The notes under the pieces: model-generated
What the model was told of the DNA's origin: nothing
The model's input: the letters and a program-made list of their open reading frames with translations, nothing else
Databases searched by the model: none
Assembly (NCBI GenBank): GCA_033557835.1
Contig: JAWQRO010000428.1
Coordinates: 1-39,222, forward strand
Length of the DNA: 39,222 bases
Origin: Helochares maculicollis
Taxonomy: Eukaryota > Arthropoda > Insecta > Coleoptera > Hydrophilidae
Direction: 5' to 3'
Shown here: piece after piece, positions 1 to 13,200 of the stretch
Position numbering within the stretch: position 1 is the stretch's first letter
Layout: every line of letters starts with the position of its first letter
Program-made: the position numbers and the translations under genes

Positions 1-856
1 TCCAGCAGCAAGAAGAACTTGCTTCAGCATTAGGAGTTACCCGCCAAGCCATTTCCAAGCGATTGCATGCGTTGGGAATGATTCAAAAGCAAGGAACTTG
101 GGTTCCTTATGATTTGAAGCCAAGAGATGTTGAACGTCGTTTTTTGGCCTGTGAATAACTGCTCCAGCGGCAAAAAAGGAAGGGTTTTCTTCATCGCATC
201 ATGACGGGTGAAAACTGGATTTATTACAGCAGCCCAAAGAAAAAAAAGTCATGGGGACTGCCCGGTCATGCTTCTACGTCTTCGGCTCGGCCAACTATTC
301 ACGCTGCGAAGATTATGCTGTGTATTTGGTGGAAACAAGTCGATGTTATTTATTATGAACTGTTGATAGCGAACGAAACTATCACTGGGGACCGGTATCG
401 ACTTCAATTGATGCGATTGAGCCGAGAACTGCGCGAAAAACGGCCACAATACGAAAAGAGGCGCGAAAAAGTGATTCTACAGCATGACAACGCTCGCCCA
501 CACGTTGCCAAACACGTTAAAACCTACCTAGAAACGCTCAAATGAGAAGTTCTACCCCACCCGCTATATTCTCCAGATATTGCGCCGTCCGATCTTTACT
601 TGTTCCGTTCGATGGCACATGGTATGGCTGAACAGCAGTTCCGCTCATATGAATACATCAAAAAATGGGTTGATTCGTGGATAGCCTCAAAAGATGAACA
701 CTTTACCGTAACGGTATTGGTGCTCTGCCAGAAAGATGGGAAAAATTTGTAGCAAGCGATGGGCAATACTTTAAATGATTCATTTGTAACCATTTTTTAC
801 AATCAAGTTGCATTTTCATCAAAAAAAAAACAGCGAGAACTTATTTGCGCACCTAT
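1..856 (+). mobile_element. mariner (Tc1/mariner) element, 3' part, inactive
   Basis: The reading frame from base 3 encodes the second helix-turn-helix and catalytic domain of a mariner D,D34D transposase, which would cut and paste DNA at TA sites. Seen: an AISKRLHALG helix-turn-helix stretch, WVPYDL, the second Asp in QHDNARPH (codon 486-488) and the third in APSDLYLF (codon 591-593), exactly 34 residues apart. The element is dead. There are stops at 156-158 and 543-545, and a frameshift near 690. The TGDE-x-W motif holding the first catalytic Asp reads TGENW, so that Asp codon is lost. The 3' terminal inverted repeat appears to be CAGCGAGAACTTATTTGCGC ending near 856. The 5' end lies outside the window. 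Long stretches remain readable, so the copy is not very old. Confidence 0.9.
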
Positions 857-3108
857 AATATTTTTTTAGTATCTTTGAAGCGTGTAACAAATTTCAAGTC
901 AATAGCTCTATTTAAACGCCTAGTTTACTTGAAAAAAATTCAAAATTGTGTAGGTAAACAAGTACTTCCGGTGGTCCCACATGCATCAAAAGTTGATAGA
1001 GAACTAAGTTTATGCAATAATAGCTGTACACCAAATTTCATCGCCCCACCTGAAACGGTCTGAGTGCTATCGTGTTTACATACACACACAGACAACATGA
1101 CAAAAATAATCAAAATAAGGTCATTCAAATCGTGGAGATCCGTTAAAATCTCGAGGTCGAGTTTTTTCATGATCCCAATATTTTCCCTTTAGTATACTTC
1201 GTATAGTAATACAGGAATGTAAAAAGAATCGTTGTATAACACTGCAAATCTGGAAGTAATTTAATATCAATGATTTTACCAATCAATTATTAGATTAGTC
1301 AAAATATCGACTTTTAATGATATTTCGGTAAATATTTAATTTACTATACAATACTCTGCTAATGCAATTTCTCTGGTCAGAGATGGATTCGTTTTGATTG
1401 CCAGCAATGTCGATTCTTAAAACGCATATAATGCGCTTGAGTAAATTACATTAAATATTAATCGTTGCTTAATTGGTCGCACACAGTCATAACTATTTAG
1501 TTTGTATGTCTTGTCTTATACGTCGAGCTAAACAAATATGGCAGCCCTTTCTCGGCTACTTTTTTGCCTTTGTTAGTATTAGTCAAAAATGGACCCTTCT
1601 AGATTGGTAAAATTAGTATAATAGTAATTATAAATTATGCACATGACCTTGCATTTTCACGGTGGCATAATTCTTGGCTTCTTGGATGGTAGTTTCCGCC
1701 GTTTACTTATACCTCCGATTGCCTAGTTTAAAAAGATTCAACAGTCTCCTTTGCGAAACATTAAAACGAAGTGTTTTGAAATTCCTTGTTTATCTGAAAT
1801 ATTCATTGAAATTACGGATCAGCAAAGTTGTTTGTTTGCATAATTGCATGATGCATGATAAAAATGAATGTATTGGGGTGAGAAATCACCAGCTGGTGTA
1901 GAATATTCTCACACCACAAATTGAGGTATTAACGATCCGTATATCGAAAGCTCAATTGTTGCTACAACGTTGAAATATTCGTGTAAAAGTGAAACAAAGA
2001 AGGGTGTTATTGAGTCACACGAAGATAAATTTAATCCAGGTGCTCGTGCTGTCCATCATTGATTACAACAACCAACCCAGCTGCGTTATCACTTCAATTA
2101 TGTGTAAAAGGAATAAAAACTTTAAAAAAATTAGACAATAACATGCTGTCAGAACATATCTTATATTCCTCAACTATTTTACAATTATGGACCAAAATCT
2201 TCAGGTTTGCACTGTCCAGGGCTAGTTAGAGACAATCTTTTTGTAGCTTGTAACTATTGCACGGATGACACTTCTTATAAGAATGTTGCAAATAAATTGT
2301 ATATTTTTTAAGTTAGTAGTACATATAAACAACTGTATTCTATTGACTAATCTGTCGATCGCTCAAATTGAAAGTGTCTCAAATGTCCTGATACTGCCTC
2401 GTTTGCTGTAGAGAGGAAAATCGTTTATTCTCTAATCGTTGCATCAACGAGATATATGAATTTTGTATGATTCTAAAAGTATTAATTCCAAGTCTGGGTA
2501 TTTTTAACGTTCGACATTCAAGTTGATACAAAAACCATTTTAACTATTTTAGAAATTAAATTTCTGGATAACTTAATCATCACCTGCACTATTAAGGCGA
2601 CGTGTTCAAGACATATCACTCTCTTACGATATTTTACTGTCAATCCTAAAATTTCTCACTTAATATTTTAATCCTGGCAATTAACATAAACACTTGGAGA
2701 AATCGCATCAATTCGAGTGATTTTTTGGTCCCGTAAGTGTCCCAACTGTTCTACAAAACAAACACAGCCAATTATATGAACTAAAATTACCTATTTCATA
2801 CTCATAATTATAAAATTAATAAACCATAATTGACAAGTGTTTTACTTGCCAAGGCGAACGTCCACAATTTCCAAATAAATTGGTTCAAAACGGTTGTGAT
2901 CTTAACCTATTGGCAAGTCTTAACTGGAAGTATGCCAGCAAAAAGCAACACTTAAAGCCCATAGTTGCATTAATTGCACCACGAGATACATTATCCCCCC
3001 TATTTACAGATTTTAATAATCTTGTAGCTATGCCAGATAAATCAGTTGATATACACTAGGAAAAGCAATCGCACAATAAAACACTAAAACTCTGTTTCTT
3101 GCACAAAC
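857..3108. other. intergenic region, no gene seen
   Basis: AT-rich DNA with no supported gene. A patch at about 965-1200 is less AT-rich than its surroundings and could be the tail of a degraded retroelement, but I cannot place it. Small ORFs here have no recognisable similarity. Confidence 0.5.
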
Positions 3109-3114
3109 TTTATT
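3109..3114 (-). terminator. possible poly(A) signal of the TTC14 gene
   Basis: AATAAA on the minus strand, about 310 bases after the TTC14 stop codon. A weaker ATTAAA lies nearer, at 3243-3248. Either could end the mRNA. AATAAA-like words are common in such AT-rich DNA. Confidence 0.45.
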
Positions 3115-3425
3115 TCAATAAAACTCGATCTGATAATAAAGTGTACAGATAATTGTAAAAAATAACGAATTTACAGAAGACATCCTTTACTTAATTGCTG
3201 ATGGTAGTTCAGCAAAAAATGGCAAATAATCAATGATTAATGTTTAATGAAAACAAAAGACTATTCTATAATACAATGCATAAAACTTCATCCTTAAAAA
3301 ACTGAAGGTGTCAGGGCTTAAGGCCAATCTGAAATAAGGTTTATGTATTAATCGAGGGACTAACATATTTGGGGCATTGCGCCAGAGCTCCCGCATCCTC
3401 TTACCATTAAACTTATCAATATGGT

Positions 3426-4222
3426 TTACTTCTTCCTGTCTTTTCCCTTATCTTCCGTAGTGCTTTCAGAGGCATCTTTGTCAACATCCCCACCTCCGTC
3501 ATTTTCAGCCCATTTTCCATCGTATGCTTCTCTATCTACATATTTATCTCCGGTATAGTCATCGCGATCTTCTCCTTCAGATAAAGGGCCCTCATGTCTG
3601 ACCGGCTCTCCCTCGTTATCAATATACTTATTGATCTTTTCTTTCTCGGCATTTACTTTCTTCATAGGCTCAGGCGAATCTCTGCTGCTGTACGACCTGC
3701 TGCGGTCTCTAGACCTGCTCCTCTCATATCTGCGGTCCCTATAATCTCTATAGCCACTACCTCTTTGGAAACGGCCTCTAGGTCTACGAGCCCCTCTGTT
3801 ATTATAATTGTTATACGGCCTTCCACCTCCTCGCCCCCCTCTATAATCGCGGTCGTACCTCGAATCTCTATTGTAATAATTTCCTCGTCCTCTAGGATGG
3901 TTACTCCTGGGATTTTGGAACCTAGGTTTATAGTAAGTACCTCTATCGTTAAATCGACCACGGAAACTGCCCCTGCGGTACCTTCGCCGTTCTCCAGAAT
4001 AGCTTCTGGAGCGAGATCGACTCCTTGAATAATAAGAGCCTGACCTAGATCGTGATCTGCTGTAATACGATCGTGATCGGCTTCTATAACTCCTGGATCG
4101 AGATCGTGAACCGCTGCTTGATCGTGAACGAGAGCGGCTGTATTTTCCGCCAGACCGTGATCGACGGCGGGGAGACCGACTACCGGATCTTGGACGACCT
4201 GGAGGTTCTGGTGGTTTGCGGC
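3426..4222 (-). CDS. TTC14: TTC14 coding exon 9 (RS/RGG domain and acidic tail)
   Basis: Acceptor ATGATCCAG|GCC, stop TAA at 3426-3428. It encodes GRKPPEPPGRPRSGSRSP, a long run of Arg-Ser dipeptides, Gly/Arg/Tyr-rich repeats (RGRGNYYNRDSRYDRDYRGG) and an acidic tail ending EDKGKDRKK. RS and RGG regions usually mediate nuclear-speckle targeting and RNA or protein contacts. Another minus-strand frame is also open here only because the sequence is low complexity. Confidence 0.9.
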
Positions 4223-7200
4223 CTGGATCATAAAATAGAAAATTAAATATAAATACAGAGAAGTGCTGACAGCTGTAAATACAAGATCGCTAAGTACTAG
4301 AAGACTCGGTCATTTCTACACATGATACAATACATATCAGGTCTGCAGGTATGAAACAGGAATTTACTCATACAGGGCTCTTGTCGTCAATGTAGAGACT
4401 GTTAAACCGTGTCATTGGCGCTTTTTTCTTTGGCTATGCCTGTCAGATTCGTAATGCACAGCAATTCTAGTTGTATATACAAAATATGTTGTTTTTTATG
4501 ACCCTTAATATGTCTAATTTTATGTATGGACACAAATTATGATGAAATATATGTCTAAACAAATTGAAGTAAGGACATTTTTAGTGTACATTCTTTATTT
4601 ATGTGACGTTTTGAATGTAAATTCTTTATTTACTTGGCATTTACAACGTACATTCTTTATTTACCTGACGTTTACAATGTACATTCTTTATTTACTGGTT
4701 TTTATAATACTTACAGACGAGTCAACTTGGCGTAGTAGCTCGTGTTTGAGTTGCCGCTAGTAAGTGTACAAATCAAGCGAGTACGGAAAAGAACGAGAGC
4801 TCAATTCGTATGTTGTGTGTTTTTAAGCTTCCGCCATAGAGCATCGACCAAAAGTGTATTCGTTCAGTGGTCAAAAATGGGTTACAATGTTGCAGATTGA
4901 GGATGTTATCATAAGATACTATATTTTAATAAATGATACAACTACAAATACTGATTTACTTCAATCCTGACCCGATCCATTAAGTTTCGTAATGAGAACT
5001 GCCCTAACTGAGAGTCGAATGAAAGAACGAATTAATGTTAAAAAGCAATTGCTATCAATTTATTTAATCGGCTTTGTCTTACTAACCCTAATTAACTTTT
5101 GAGTTAAGTGAATTTCAACTCGATTTAACTAGTCACGGTTTTTCAGAGTTGGCATATCGCTAATAATGCTTATAAGTGACATTATCTGTTAATGAATATA
5201 ATGCAAGAATTTTGTGCTAAATAGCTATAAATGTACCCACCCAACACGTGTAGTCTGTAGTCGAAAATGTAAACGAAATCATTTTTCATATATACACTTA
5301 AAGATACAGAAGGAAATTCAGTTACTTATGTGTACAATTCATTGTCAATTTTATTTTAATATAACGCTACACAAATAAGCCGCAACTTTGTCAGAAGACG
5401 AGAGAAAACAAGACAAGTAAAGGCGATACGCTCATACCAAATTTGTCCGTTTAAAGAGATAATGATTGATCTTTATTTAGCAGCCAATCGCATTTATCTG
5501 CTCAACTTGCCAAAAAAAGTTATTTGCTTCGCCTACTAATTAGAAATCACCAAATGATTTATTTCCTAATAAATTTATTTAATTGAACTAGTGTTTATTC
5601 TATAAATGATATGATTTAACTGTGATATTAACCAGCCTGTTTAAGATCATTTGCCCACTTATGTTGTCTCTTTGTATGGTAATTAGTAAGTATTGAAATC
5701 CTGCAGCCTTCAAGTTAAATTGATAAAACAAAATAATCGATCATCTCACTAACGAGAGCGATCCGATAAGTCTTAGCCCCACCACCCGATGGCACCAGTA
5801 TCGCAAAGACCGATTTACTACCATGCAGTACATTTTAGTAGACGGCTACTGTCAAAATTTTAGCTGAATCAGACTCGTAGCTTTGTAATGACTGTGTGTG
5901 GAAGTACATGTCTCCGCAGAGCTTAGAAAAATGGAAAAAGAGCAATATCGGTCAATGATTCGACTCTTGTTTTTGGAAGGGGAATCACGCAGCGAAAACA
6001 AAATGCTTTTGGATGCTGTGTACGGTAACTCTTCTGCGATGGCGACTGTTAAAAATTGGTTTAATGAGTTTCATCATGGTCGCACGTCGGTTTTCGATAA
6101 ACCACGTCCAAGTGCCCTGAGGATAACAGAGGATAACGTGACAAAAATCCACGATCTCGTATTGGCAGACCGGCGATTGAAAGTGCGCGAGATAGCTAAA
6201 ACAGTAGACATCTCAAAATACCACGTGGGTCATACCCTGCATGAAATGTTGGGCATGAAAAAGCTGTCTAAAAAATGAGTGCCGCGTTTGCACACTCTAG
6301 ACGACAAGCGTTACCGTAGGAACACTTCAAAGCAGTGCTTGACGCTGTTGAAGCACAATCCGAAGGAGTTTCTGCGTCGTTTCGTGACCGTCGATGAAGC
6401 ATGGATCCGCTGGTACAAACCGGAGACCAAGAAATAGTCGAAATAGTGGACTTCACCCAGCGAAGGAGTAAACTGTCGTTATCAGCTGAAAAGGTGAACG
6501 CCGCAGTTTTCTGGCCTTGTGACGACCAGTTTTCACAAAGTATGACCTACATCGACTACCTGGAGAAGGGCAAAACAATCACAGGGCTCTACTATACCGA
6601 ATTATTAAGCCAATTTGACGACGAATTGCAGAAAAAACAGTCCTACTCGGAAAAAAAAAAGTGCTCTTCCACCATGACAATGCACGAACTGCTGCCCCAT
6701 CCACCGTATTCTCCAGATTTGGTCCCAGGGGATTTTTTTCGTTTCCAAACTTGAGTCACTCGCCGAGCAGAAATTTGAGTCGAATAGTCATCGCGGCCAC
6801 GAGGGCCTACTTTGTAGACCTCGAGGAAACGTATTTTTCCGATAGATTAATGCAGTTGGAGCATTGTTGGGTCAAGTGTATTGAGCTAACACGAGACTAT
6901 GATGAGAAATAGCCACTTTTCCAAAATTTTCGATTTTCTGTTGTAGGCTAAGTACTCATCGGACCGCCCTCATATACTCGAACTTAAAAGTATTTTATCA
7001 TGTGTTGCAACCTAATAACTGGCGAAATAAAAAAATATGCGGAGGACGACATAAAGCTCCTTGCCGATGAGCCTGGATCAGCAAAGCAAAAATTATTATG
7101 AGCACGCACATATTTTAAAATTCTATTGCAATCGTCGTCCTGCAGATAAACCAGTTATTATAGACATCGGTTTTGAACGTCCCAGTTCCAGCACTCGTTC

Positions 7201-10200
7201 AATTACAATTAAATACTAAGCAATAAGAAAAATTGGCAAAATAATTTTGAAATAAGCTTGCTAAATACGTGAAGGAAAATTGTATTTCAACAATGATTTT
7301 CTATTTCCGTAAGTTAAAACATTTATGTTGCCGCTATTACACGTACGAATCTGCTTGGCCATGGTGGCGAATAGAAAATCAATGCACAAAATACCGGGAA
7401 TAATAGAATGTGGAAGTACAAAAAGATCATGCAGTTAATTTACTCCCTTACACCTCAAAGTACGAACAATACTGTGTTTTATCAACTCTTTAATATACAG
7501 TTAGTTTTGAAGAAAAGCTATATTAGTCGTTGTTAAAGTTAAGAAATATATATGAATACAAAAGAAGATTTAAATCTAATACTTTGACTAGCTTTCGGAA
7601 TTTCACCATGCTTTACTATTCGCAGTAATAAAAATAGCATAGTATTAATTGTTTCTAAGCATACTAAACACAAATGTTTCTAAAAGTACGGTTGAGTAAC
7701 AAGAAGCAATAAATTTAATACTGCCGAGGAGTGACTTATGATGGAAAAACCAATTAAAAAAGAGACAATTATTCAAAGCTACATTGAAGAACTTCAGGCA
7801 TAAGGGATATAAATCATGCAATTTAGACGACATGGATCTTTTTGTACCTGCATAGGATTTAGGTGGCACACCTGGTGGTAAAGGAGGCATATCATCACCG
7901 TGAGGTCTGGTATCCTTTGGCGGCGTCATCAGTCTAAAGTTTCCAAACTTATCCAGAACAACTTGGCCTGGAGGAATAATCGGCTTGGGCATCACAATCG
8001 GAGTTGGTACTTTCGCTTTCTTCACTTCCAGTTCCACTTTCTTCGGGGTCGGCTCTTTCAGCGCCATCGCTTTCCGAACGCTGACGTTCTTATCGACTGG
8101 CAGGGGCGGGGCCTTTTTGGGCGGCGATTCATCCCTTTCCCCGTTTTTATTACTTGAGCGTTTGGTGGGTTCGGGAATTGCATCATCGGCCCAATCTTCT
8201 CGCTCGGGTTTCCGCTTAAAGCGAGAGCTACCTGCCGACGACGATCCCATTTGCATTTTCCACTTGGTAGGAGCACCGCTAGCCGTGGCGCTTGCCGTTG
8301 CTTCCGCCACAGCTTGGCGAGCTTTTTGCTCACGTGTCGGCGACGGAGAATCCATTGTTATTGATCGTTTTGGACTGTCGCTAATTTCACTTCTGTTAGA
8401 CAAACAATACAAGTTACAAGCGTAAACTCAGGAAGTCAGAAAATATCTTGTAAGACGATGATAGTATAATTGATTGTTTTTTGATATATTCAATGTACAT
8501 TATATGATACTCTTCAAGCTTTACAAAGTGTACAAACAGATCTATAGGGGATCGCCACCGAAAAGCGTTTGAATTGAACCAAAAAGGAATATGCGAAAAT
8601 TGTTGATGCATAGACCATTGTCGGCCAGAGCCAAAATTCAAACTAATACATGCTCACTCCGAATAATGATATTAAAGTGAAACTATCATTTATGCATTCC
8701 AGCCCAAATGGTCTAAGTGAAGATTCAGCAAAATTTTGAAACTCTAGAACGCAAAAATGATGTGACAATCCCCAGGAACTCATAATCCAATAAAAAAGCA
8801 GTTGCGGAATTACCGATTAAAATAATTATAAGTGAGACGCAGCTATTGATATTACTTACTTTGTAACGAAACCAGATTTACTGCATTTATGAAAACTAAT
8901 GAAACCCTATCCTGTATCTCAAAATAATAGCTTATCCAATAAAATCATCATACAAAAGACGCTTAGCGATGAGAATGATTTTTATACGGTTTTTTTAAAG
9001 TTTAAAAATGTCTACTAAGAAACATGAAGAATGTAGATGCAATACCTGAAATAATGAAGTTTGGTTAACGTTAGAAAAGAGAAAAAGTGTTGTAACTGTG
9101 GATTTAAAAATGATTATTGACTGAGTGAAGTCGGCAAAATGCTCGAAATATACCTACGGATTTTAAAAACGTTGTAACAAATGAATCGTTTGGAACCAAA
9201 ACGTCGTTACACCCAACCGTGTCGGTAAAAACATATGGGAGGCATGAGCTAAGCAGCTTTTCAATAATGTAGAGCTAATTTGTCTTAATGATCTACATTT
9301 AGCACATTAAAACCCAAACGTATCCACAATATTAGAACATTTTTTCAATTTTCTGCAGCAATTAAACAAACACAAATACACAAATAAAAGCAAGTGATGA
9401 CTAACCTCTTTGATTCTTTTTCGAGGGCATAGTAAGCATTCAATTTAGATTCCAACTCTTCCAAATCCGGCAAACTATCCAAAAACCTGAAATCACGATT
9501 GAATTATACACTGCACATTAAATTAATAATTTGTTTACAGTCGATTACAGAAAAGCGAGTTACTTAGGGTTGTAGAAAACAAAGTGACTGAGTTAAACGG
9601 GAGTTTAATTTTAGTACTAAACTTGCACTTCGGCTTGGCAGCTCGGATTATCTTGTTGAAGCTAGTGTTGACTTGACGCGAGATTCGGAGGTATCTGTGA
9701 TTTGCAAATTGATTTTTCTTAGTATCGCTTGTTATTTCCATAACTCTTTTTTCTGCAACTGGCCCTTAATGTGCTACAAATCCAAACAATTTGAAACAGT
9801 GGAGTCTATATTGCAAAACATGTAGATGTTTTTTTTACACATGTAGCAAAAGCAAGGATCAAGCATTAGTTTACATTTAAAATGGAATTAAGCTCAGTAA
9901 TTTAATGAAATATTAATTCATAATTCATTATAAAAATATTCAAACTATTTACAAATCAAATGAACATTTATTTATAGGGCATATTTAAGTTAAATGAGAC
10001 AAGATGATATACTCCATCCACACTCTACTTTCTTCTGGCTACACACATATGATTGTATCTGTGAGCACAATTGTGTTATAAATATGGCAAAAAACCTAAC
10101 CTGCAAAACCGAATTCAGGTAAAATTCATCACAAAATATAATAGCAAATCGAGTATTGCTGATAAACCCAAGCATAAATATATAAATGAATTAACAGTTT

Positions 10201-13200
10201 TTTAATTCGAATAGCAACCAAAATGCAGCCACGGCTTGAAATTATTTTCCATTAACTATTGTCTATCCTTCGTTCAAGGATTACGGCCACTTTTAGCATG
10301 TAATTTCATTTTTGGGGTGATCAAGTCGGAGGTACATGAAAATTTCACCATTCCTATTCTTTTGTGTGTGACAATCCGCATTCTTACATTATTATATATT
10401 CTTATAACCAGGCTCGGTTAACGCCAATGAACGCAGTGGAAACAACGACACTTGGCTAGTCTGTCACATACGAATTTTAGCGGCGGAGCCTGATTGGTCT
10501 ACGCAATAGAGGACGTCGTCAGCTCCTTTCGTAAAAAGCATATTGCCCTCAATGAGATAAAGTGTCTATTTTAATTTACTTAGTCAGTAAGAATGAATGA
10601 TTTTGCAAAAAAGGCAAAACATGACATCGTAGTAAAACATTTTTCTTAATATTGTATTTTTTAACTTTAACTACTGTGATCAAAAATTAAGGTGAATTTG
10701 TTTAAAAACTGTAAATTCTTTATTTAGTCTCCCAAATTAATTTCATCCCTTTCAAAATAACGCACTTTTGCCAATGCATTTTCCAGTCTTCAAAACAGTC
10801 AGAAGCCGCACGGGGCCAAATCAGGTGAATACGGTGGTTGCGGAACGATACGAGTCGAGTTTTTGGCAAAAAAGTCACAAAGAACCAATGCGGTATGACA
10901 TGGTGCATTTGGCACCAATCGAGACTTGACGGTTTGAGACACAAAAAATCCTTCAAAATGGTTTGGACTGAACCAAATGATATTCCAACACTATCAGCGA
11001 GGTCTCTGTCAATCGACGATTTTCAAGCACCAAATCTTTGATTCTTTGGACGTGGCACTCGTCAATAGACGTTGACGGTTGTCCAGAACGCGGTTCGTCT
11101 TCATCGCGTTCTGGGCCCGTTTCGAACTCGTTGTATCACTTATAAACGTATTTTTGGGCCATAGTTTGATCACCAAAAACCTTCCGCAAAATTTTCAATG
11201 TATCCGCACAAGAATATTCGCTTCGCAAACAAAATTTGATGCTAGTTCTTTGCTAAGCAAAATCACCCATTGTAAATATAAAAAAAAATCACTTTTGGGT
11301 GTTTACAAAAACACATGTAACTCAGAGATAATCAACGCTTCTGACAAACAGACCCTTGGCAAATGTTATAGACAGTCCTAGCAATATAAGAACAAAAATG
11401 TACCTGCCTTCCTAATGCCCTGGAGTTTTAAACAATTTCACTTTACTTTTTGATCACAGTAGTATATCAATGGATGCATAATGTAATAAGTGCATAATGT
11501 ATTCATAGATTTCCAAAGTAATTCATAAAAGGTGCCATTCCCTGAGCTGCCCTTCCGTGGTCTTTCAAAATAGCTCGTCCGAGAAGTTGGCGGTTTTTTG
11601 TCCCTACAGGAGGCCATCAGGGGCTTCTTTTTGCGAACTTACCGGAAGCGGATAGTGTGTATTTGTTTTGCGAATTATATTTTAAACGAGAAGATATAAT
11701 CATTCGTCAAACTCGCAAATCGTTGGCACCTTCTGCCATCCCGGTATTAGGCATACCCACTTCCAGAAGAAATCGTGAACAATCGGTCAATTGTGGTAAC
11801 CACTGCAGAAAAGCGAGCCTTTTCGAATGACGAGGAAGTAAGGTAAATACAGCTATTTTTTTAAATATTTCAAAGTAAATGCATTGTAAGTACAGAGTCA
11901 GATTCCAATTACCCTTCTATATTTTTGAAACTATAGAAGATTGTACGAATATGTTGCCTTTAGAAACCGTTCCACTCCTTCAATATCCCTTGCGATACTC
12001 GGTATGTATCATTGTACAACAGGAAATTTATCGCTATCATTAGAATCGGCTTCGTGGCTTAGTTCTATATTGTCTGCGTTATCGCGGGTAAGAACGTCTA
12101 TATTATTCATGTTACGTTCACTATAAACTTTATCGCTACTACTTTCAATATCTAAATTTTCACAAATGTTTCTATTATTTGCCGTATCGGGGATATAACT
12201 ATGAATTCATAATATAAAAACAACTGATAAGCCCGAATCTGATGCACTCTACTGCTGAATGACAGGACTTGCATCCAAGTGCGAACGGCGGAATGTTGCT
12301 CAAACTGCGATTGTCTGTTGTTATCGAGAGCATAACAATCGGCGAACCGCCACCGCCATTTGTCAGCAATAGCGAAACATCCTACAGCTAGTTCTTACGA
12401 TTTGTTTTTCTTCCCATGTTAAAAATAGAAAAGTATTTGCATTGTCGCCATAGCGGAGCCCTCAAGTTTGAAGACAAATTTTAAACGGCTCCGGTCCGGA
12501 GCCATCGAATGCAACGAGAGGCTTTCCCAAAAGGTCAACTAGCTCAACGCCCATATAAAACTTGCCTTATGAGATGAAACTCTTATACCCTTTGGTGTCA
12601 ACGCTCATCGTAACCTCTGTATTGATTTGATTAATATTTGTAACTTTTGACCGAGGCTGAACTATATCAATTATTTCAGTCAACCGGAGAATATAATTAA
12701 GGTCATATTTCATAATGATTCGAAAAATATGTTTATGTTCCACTTTGCACGTGCCATCAGCATTGTTCTTTGAACGACTTGATATGTAATGCATTACAAA
12801 TGTTATTTTGTACCATTAATCTAATTCTAATTATTTATAAACTGATATAGCCAAATCATGGGCACAAACAATTCAACAAGACCTACGTGAACTGAACCTA
12901 AATGAAATGGACGCTATGGATCGCCTACTATGGCGTCAAAAACTGACGACAAAGAAGCAACGTCCTACTCTGGAAAGGAAAAATGGACACTAAACGAGTA
13001 TGCGATAGAATTAAATTTAAATTTATCGAGCGGCATTTATTTGCATATGTACCTTTTGTTCAATGAAAATAAATTTGGTGCATGAAAATGTAAACTATAA
13101 AATAAAATAGTTTAAAGCCAATTAAATGGGACATTTTCTCCAACTGATTTCTCCAGATGTGGACGAATAATTGATATATCTATGGAAATGGAAAGCTTTC

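Noticed and set aside
3662..4231. 189-codon minus-strand ORF in a different frame over the RS region
   Set aside because: It is a shadow of TTC14 exon 9, opened by repetitive CGN/TCN codons. The RS frame joins exon 8 exactly and ends at a proper stop.
12487..12503. Short perfect palindrome GGCTCCGGTCCGGAGCC
   Set aside because: Too short and isolated to assign a role.
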